Positions 55,401-61,400 of a DNA stretch of 64,000 nt are shown here, piece after piece. Location of the stretch: NCBI RefSeq assembly GCF_040183065.1, contig NC_091119.1, positions 107,907,763 through 107,971,762 of the forward strand. The letters run 5' to 3'. Position 1 is the stretch's first letter; the number at the start of each line of letters is the position of its first letter. This DNA comes from Periplaneta americana (taxonomy: Eukaryota; Arthropoda; Insecta; Blattodea; Blattidae). The position numbers were made by a program, and so were the translations under genes. A model generated the notes under the pieces. It was not told the origin of the DNA and made no database searches. It saw only the letters and a list, made by a program, of their open reading frames with translations.

Positions 55401-58400
55401 ATATCCTCTAAGAAATATTCCTTAACATCAAACTGCCGCCCAGGGACTGAAAACAAAATAACGGATATTAATGCTGGTTAACATGGGCTCAGTTTTACAA
55501 AGCTTCTAGCTACAAGATTTAAGCTGAGAACTTTTCAGTAGATGCAACAAATTCTGCTTCACAGTTTCAGTAATGCCAGAAGCTTTGCCAATGCATTTGT
55601 AGCAAGTTCATTTAAATACAATTCAATCACATCTGTTTAATGGTTCTGTGTGTAAGTAAATAATGATTTTATAAAAATTTATCAACACATCTATATAATT
55701 TTAAATAAAATATCAGCCAACCACAAGGAATTAACAGACATTTAAACTGTTGAAGTCTACATAAAATAGGATGCATTTAAGATACATATAAAAAAAGGTA
55801 TCCCCTTCACATGCCATGAAGGCATTGGGGGGCATGAAAGTAGAGCCCCATGCTTTCTGTGATCTTGGCACTAGAATGAGGTGGTGTGGTCGGCACCATG
55901 CCCTGACTGCCTTTTACACCCGGGAAAGATCTGGTACTCAATCTTATAGGAGGCTGAGTGAACCCCAGGCCCGTTCTGGAAGTTTGACAACGACAAAAAT
56001 CCCATCACCACCCGGGATTGAACCCTGGATCTTCCAGTCCATAGCCAGCTGCTCTACCAACTGAGCTATCTGGCTGCCTTTAAGATACGTATATGATGTG
56101 TTAATATGCAACATACCTGAACCAACTTCGACAAAGAATAACAAATAACTTGCCAAAAACTGCATAAAAGAGGACTTTCAACATGAACGTCTTGAATTAT
56201 ATTGGGTAGCAAGAAGAAAAGTAGATATGCCAGTTAAGACTCAATATCAATGCATGATGAGACATTGTTTTGTCAGTGACATCAAATCACTTCACTGCAT
56301 ATTACTTTGTTGTTTATTTAAAATTATTTCCAGAAGTGACATTTTGTGTAATTGTTATGGAAAAAGAACAATTTAGCAGACAGTTCAAACTTCCCACTAA
56401 TAACATAACCATAACAATAAGAAGCTCAATATTCCCAAATACATTCCCTCTTAGTACTCCATGGTTCAGCTCAAATACAACATATTATGTAGGTCCTCTA
56501 GAAATCAAACTTCAGTGAACTGGTAAATTATAACAAAAAAGAGGGGGAAAAATATATATTTTTTTCCTAATGGTGGATACTTGACTTTTCGTAATTCACC
56601 CATATGAAGCCAGTTCTGTAGACCAATTTACCAACAGAGTCATTGCCCAGAATGCGTCATAGGAGGCTGGTCTACATTTAAGGTGACTATCCATCCCGAT
56701 TTTTCCGGGACAGTCTCGAATTTAGACCCTCTGTCCCGGATATTTCTGAAGGCATTTTGGGACACCATTTGTCCCGAATTTTGCCTAGATGGTATGATTT
56801 AATTTTTCTACATTCATAGTATTGTTTTTAAGGGATACTCTAAAGTTGCCATTGCTGGTGTTGTTATTATATCTCATTCACTTCAAAATTGGCTATCACT
56901 CATATTCAATTCAATGTGAGGGGCTGGCAGTACCAGTATACTAACGTGCAGAGATTGAACTGGGAGAGATGTTACGAACCATGTGATTGGCTAGGTGACT
57001 AATGTTTTCATTCTATGTGGTATAGTAGCCTGACACTACAAGATTGCATTTTCACATGACTCGTACAACAAGAAATCTCTTTCTCACCAACTGTCGTTCT
57101 AAGAAAACATCTACCGATAGGAACAAAAATTACACTAATATAGGAGAAGCGAACAAAAGTGCAATAAAGTTCCCTACAGTCTCAAGAAAACTGGAAGGAA
57201 CACAAATGGAAACCAAAAAACAAGCAATTGACGAAGCATCAGCCTTCCTTAAAAAGGGCCAACTAGATACCTCACTGAAAAGAATAGAAAACTATATACA
57301 TCATCACTCATCCTATAGAGACAAAGGACAGCTAAACCTTGGTTTGATCCTGAGTCCTCAAACAGATAAGAGAAGCTATAAAGCTACTGCACAGAGCACA
57401 GACAGACATCTTCTAGGAAAATCTAAATCTCTATGTAGAGAAAAAGTAACCATAATTATAAAAAAAACTACGAAAGACAAGGGAAATTAATTTCATAGAA
57501 CAAAGAAAAACTCAAGCTCAAGATTTTAATGACATGTTTTCCAATAAGTCAGATGAATATAAAAGCAACAAATTGCAGGAAATGTTCAGTCTAGAAATTT
57601 GTCACATACAAGCGGGCATGTAACCCACTACATATTTTAGTGAATAACAAACATTTTCGACTAGGTCATCTTCAGGTTTACATGTATGTATGGAAACAGA
57701 TTAAAATGGGACAAATGACATATAGCAATTCAAATATTTTAGGTTAAAATCTCCACAAGGTAAAAAGACTATATTGAGCTTTGTGGTGACATACTTTACA
57801 ATTATAACCAATGCATATGTATGTATGTGTGTGTGTGTGTGTGTGTGTGAGGGCTCAGTATCATTAAACATGACTTGTTTCATATGATGTGTATTCTTAA
57901 AAACTAGACAAAATGTAACGAATATCATGGGTCGATTAAAAGTTTTAAGTTAAAACATACAAAGTCACGGACTATCTTGTATGATATTGTAACTATCTAT
58001 ACATTTTATAATGATGCATGCGAAGTTTGTGCATGATGAGGTTGTGGCGTGTTATTCCAGGTTAAGCGCAATTCAAAGTAGTTTAGAAGTCTTAATTAAC
58101 CTTTTTGCTACCAGTCATAGGCATCTGAAAACGCAATATGAAAATAATATTATGGGAGTTTAATATTATGTGTTGGATTTTTAAAAAAAGGAAGAAAATT
58201 CTAGTGTGTGATAGTGGTTGCATATTACTTACGTCTGATCAAAACAGAATGTCATTTGCGAAGCAGATATGGAGTGACTGGTGCATGAAGTTTTACAACT
58301 GTGTATTACGAGTGAATAAAGCAAATTCAAAGTTTCACGTAAAGATTATTACTTTTTGGTCCTACAGAATACATCTGTTATGGTAACAATTATTATTAGA

Positions 58401-61400
58401 GGAGAAAAATTCGCTCCACTGCTGGGGATCGAACCCAGGTCCTTGGTTCTATGTACCAAGTGCTCTCGCCATTAAGCTACACCGAAGCTCAATCCACAGC
58501 ACCAGATCGAACCCATCTCCTCCAGTGTTTTTCCCTTTGGGCCTGACTCCAAGGTGGGCATGTATGTTGACATTTATATTCAGTCAACTGCTATTATACA
58601 AGGAGCGCACTCAGTTGAGTGACTTGGTGGCTGGGATTCCACAGTAATATGCACATTGATCATACAGTAATATGCACTGTTGCTTGAAGAATCCACGTAA
58701 AGATTATTATTTTTTGGTCCTATAGAATACATGTGTTATAGTAACAATAAAATATTAGAGGAGAAAAATTTGCTCAGCCGCTAGGGATCGAGTCCGGGTC
58801 CTTGGTTCTACGTACCAAGCACTCTCACCATTGAGCTACGCCGAAGCTCAATCCACAGCACTGGATCAAACCCATCTCTTCCAGTGTTTTTCCCTTTGTG
58901 GCCTGATTCCAAGTTGGGCATGTATGTTGACATTTATATTACGTCAACTGTCATTATACAAGGAGCGCAGTCAGTTGAGTGACTTGGTGGGTGGGATTCC
59001 ACAGAAATATGCACAGTGATCTGTATAGTAATATGCACTGTTGCTCGAAGAATCCACGTAAAGATTATTATTTTTTGGTCCTACAGAATACATGTTATGG
59101 TAACAATTAATATTAGAGGAGAAAAATGGTGAGAGGACTTGGTACATAGAACCAAAAACCCGGGTTTGATCTATGATGCTGAAGCGAATTTTTCACCTCT
59201 AATAGTAATTAAATTCAAAGTTGTTCAGGAGGCTCGATTAACCTTCTTGCTACTAGTCATAGGCATATATCATGTTTTTAGATTTAGAAAATTCGCTATA
59301 GTCGCGACGCTGTTATTTCCGGCGTAACTCCGCCTCTTTGCTTACGTCTTAGGAAGTGAAAGCTCTATAAAGTCTGGGTAGGTAGTATCATTCGCCATTT
59401 TTGTTCTTTCGTTCCCAAGCTACCATACGAGAAATCTATTTGCCACACCGTTAAACATTATCATGTCGTAGCTCCTATGACAATAAATCAAACGCACTGT
59501 AATTCAGCAAATAATTGAGCGGCAAATAACTTCTTTGTGTGCTTTCTGCGAACGCCAACGAAAGAGCCAAAATGGTGGGCGATTATATTAAGTATTTATC
59601 CAGCCTTAAGAAATGAATAACGTCTTCATAAGCGAATCATAAGACGCACACGTTTAAATGTAGCCGACCTGCAACGCTATTGGGTGCCTGAAATTAGAGC
59701 GACGGGACTATAGAAAGCTCAGATATTGTAAACAGATTGTATTAATGAACCACTTTTTCGATTCTTTCAACAAAATCGTCAATCATCATATACAACCTCT
59801 GTTGACAATCTTCATTATGCAGTCACCATTTTCTCATACACCTTTCACTCCTGAAGTTTTATCATGCGCCTTACTTATCCTCCGATAAATTTCAGCTGCA
59901 TGTGTCTTTCAGTTTGGGGGAAAAAAAAGAAAAAAAGAAAAAAAAAAAAAAGAAAAAAAAAAAAAAGGCAAGAATTTCAGTCAGCAGAATTTTGATGGTA
60001 TGTAATGGTCAAGTTTATTTGCTCATTACAGCAACGGCATTAAATGAAATGGCTTGATGGGTGGCTATTCCACGCTAACCATAAACATATTATGTAAAAC
60101 TTGTATGAGTGTAATAAATTCTTTCCCTTCTTTCTTGCATTAATTTACCAGCCCACTAGAGGTTGATTTCCAGATGAGTCTCGTATTATTACTTGAATAA
60201 ACATTTCGTGAACGAGAATGCTACCAAAACAAATTAGAACACATTGAAGAGACTAGTTTGTTGAACCAGTAGCTGACGAACCATTAGTTGAATGGCTAAA
60301 GCATAAGCTTTATACACTATGGATTCGAATTCAAATCATAGTGAGGTCAAATGGAATATGTGATAAAGAAAAGTTGTTGAAGCAGGATCTCTCGAAATAA
60401 TTCTAATTCTCTTACCATCATTTCATCATAATTCATTATCATCCTTATAATAAATGGTGCTCGACCTCATCTTGTCAAATATACCATCTTGCTATCACCA
60501 ATCCCATCGACATTAAATAACCAGCATCATTAGTTGATGATAAAGCATTATTAACAAACTAAAAAGTGTGTGTGTGTGTGTGTAATGCCTACCCACTTCA
60601 CTTGCGTGATTCGAGTTCCGCATACTGCAGATAAATGGCAGGACTGTGACCCATTTTCAAGTTGCACACCACTTCGGCAGGCCACGTTATGCATGATGTG
60701 TGTCTATGAAGAGTTATGTCGTGTACTAGGGTGAGTGTATGTGTAAGTGTTCGTCTAAATGTAGTGTAGGGAATGAGTGAGGATGATGATGAAGGTGAGG
60801 AAGGGAGAAGGGGAAATCCAGTGTCAGCACATAGTCTACTCCTGTTGAATAGCACCAAGGGAGTCGCCAGGCTTAACATCCCCATCTGACGGACGAATCA
60901 CTATCAACATTAACACATGCCTTCCCTTCATATGTACTGCGGAGAGATTTGGGATTTAACCCAGGCATATTGGTGCACAATTTAGTGATTAGAAGTTGTG
61001 CACCGCCATTTCTCCTAGTCCTGAATCGGGAATCGAACCCGGACTGACTAGTCTGGAGGCAGACGCGCTATCACAGAGCTAACTCGGTGGACACAAACTA
61101 AAAAGTAAAATTAAATAAATGGTGCTATATTGTACCATATTCTTTAGATCAGCTCAAAGGGATACCTGCAGCAAATGTTTCACTTTACAAATAACACAGA
61201 CCTGTAAAATTAAAGGTCATAAAAACTTTTCTAAAAATGTATGCTGCATTTATAATTTTTTGGGGCGCTGAATCCAAAACTGAGCTCATAGTTTCTCTAT
61301 AACGTACCATTTTTCCACAACATGCAGTGGTTACTTAGCAGTGTGAATGTAGTGAACCATGTCCTGGAGCAAATATTAAAGGTATATTACACAAAAACCA

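Noticed and set aside
58336..59132. CRISPR-like or regulatory repeat array
   Set aside because: Units are 360 bp, carry tRNA-like boxes and lie in a eukaryotic intron; a SINE-type tandem is the better explanation.
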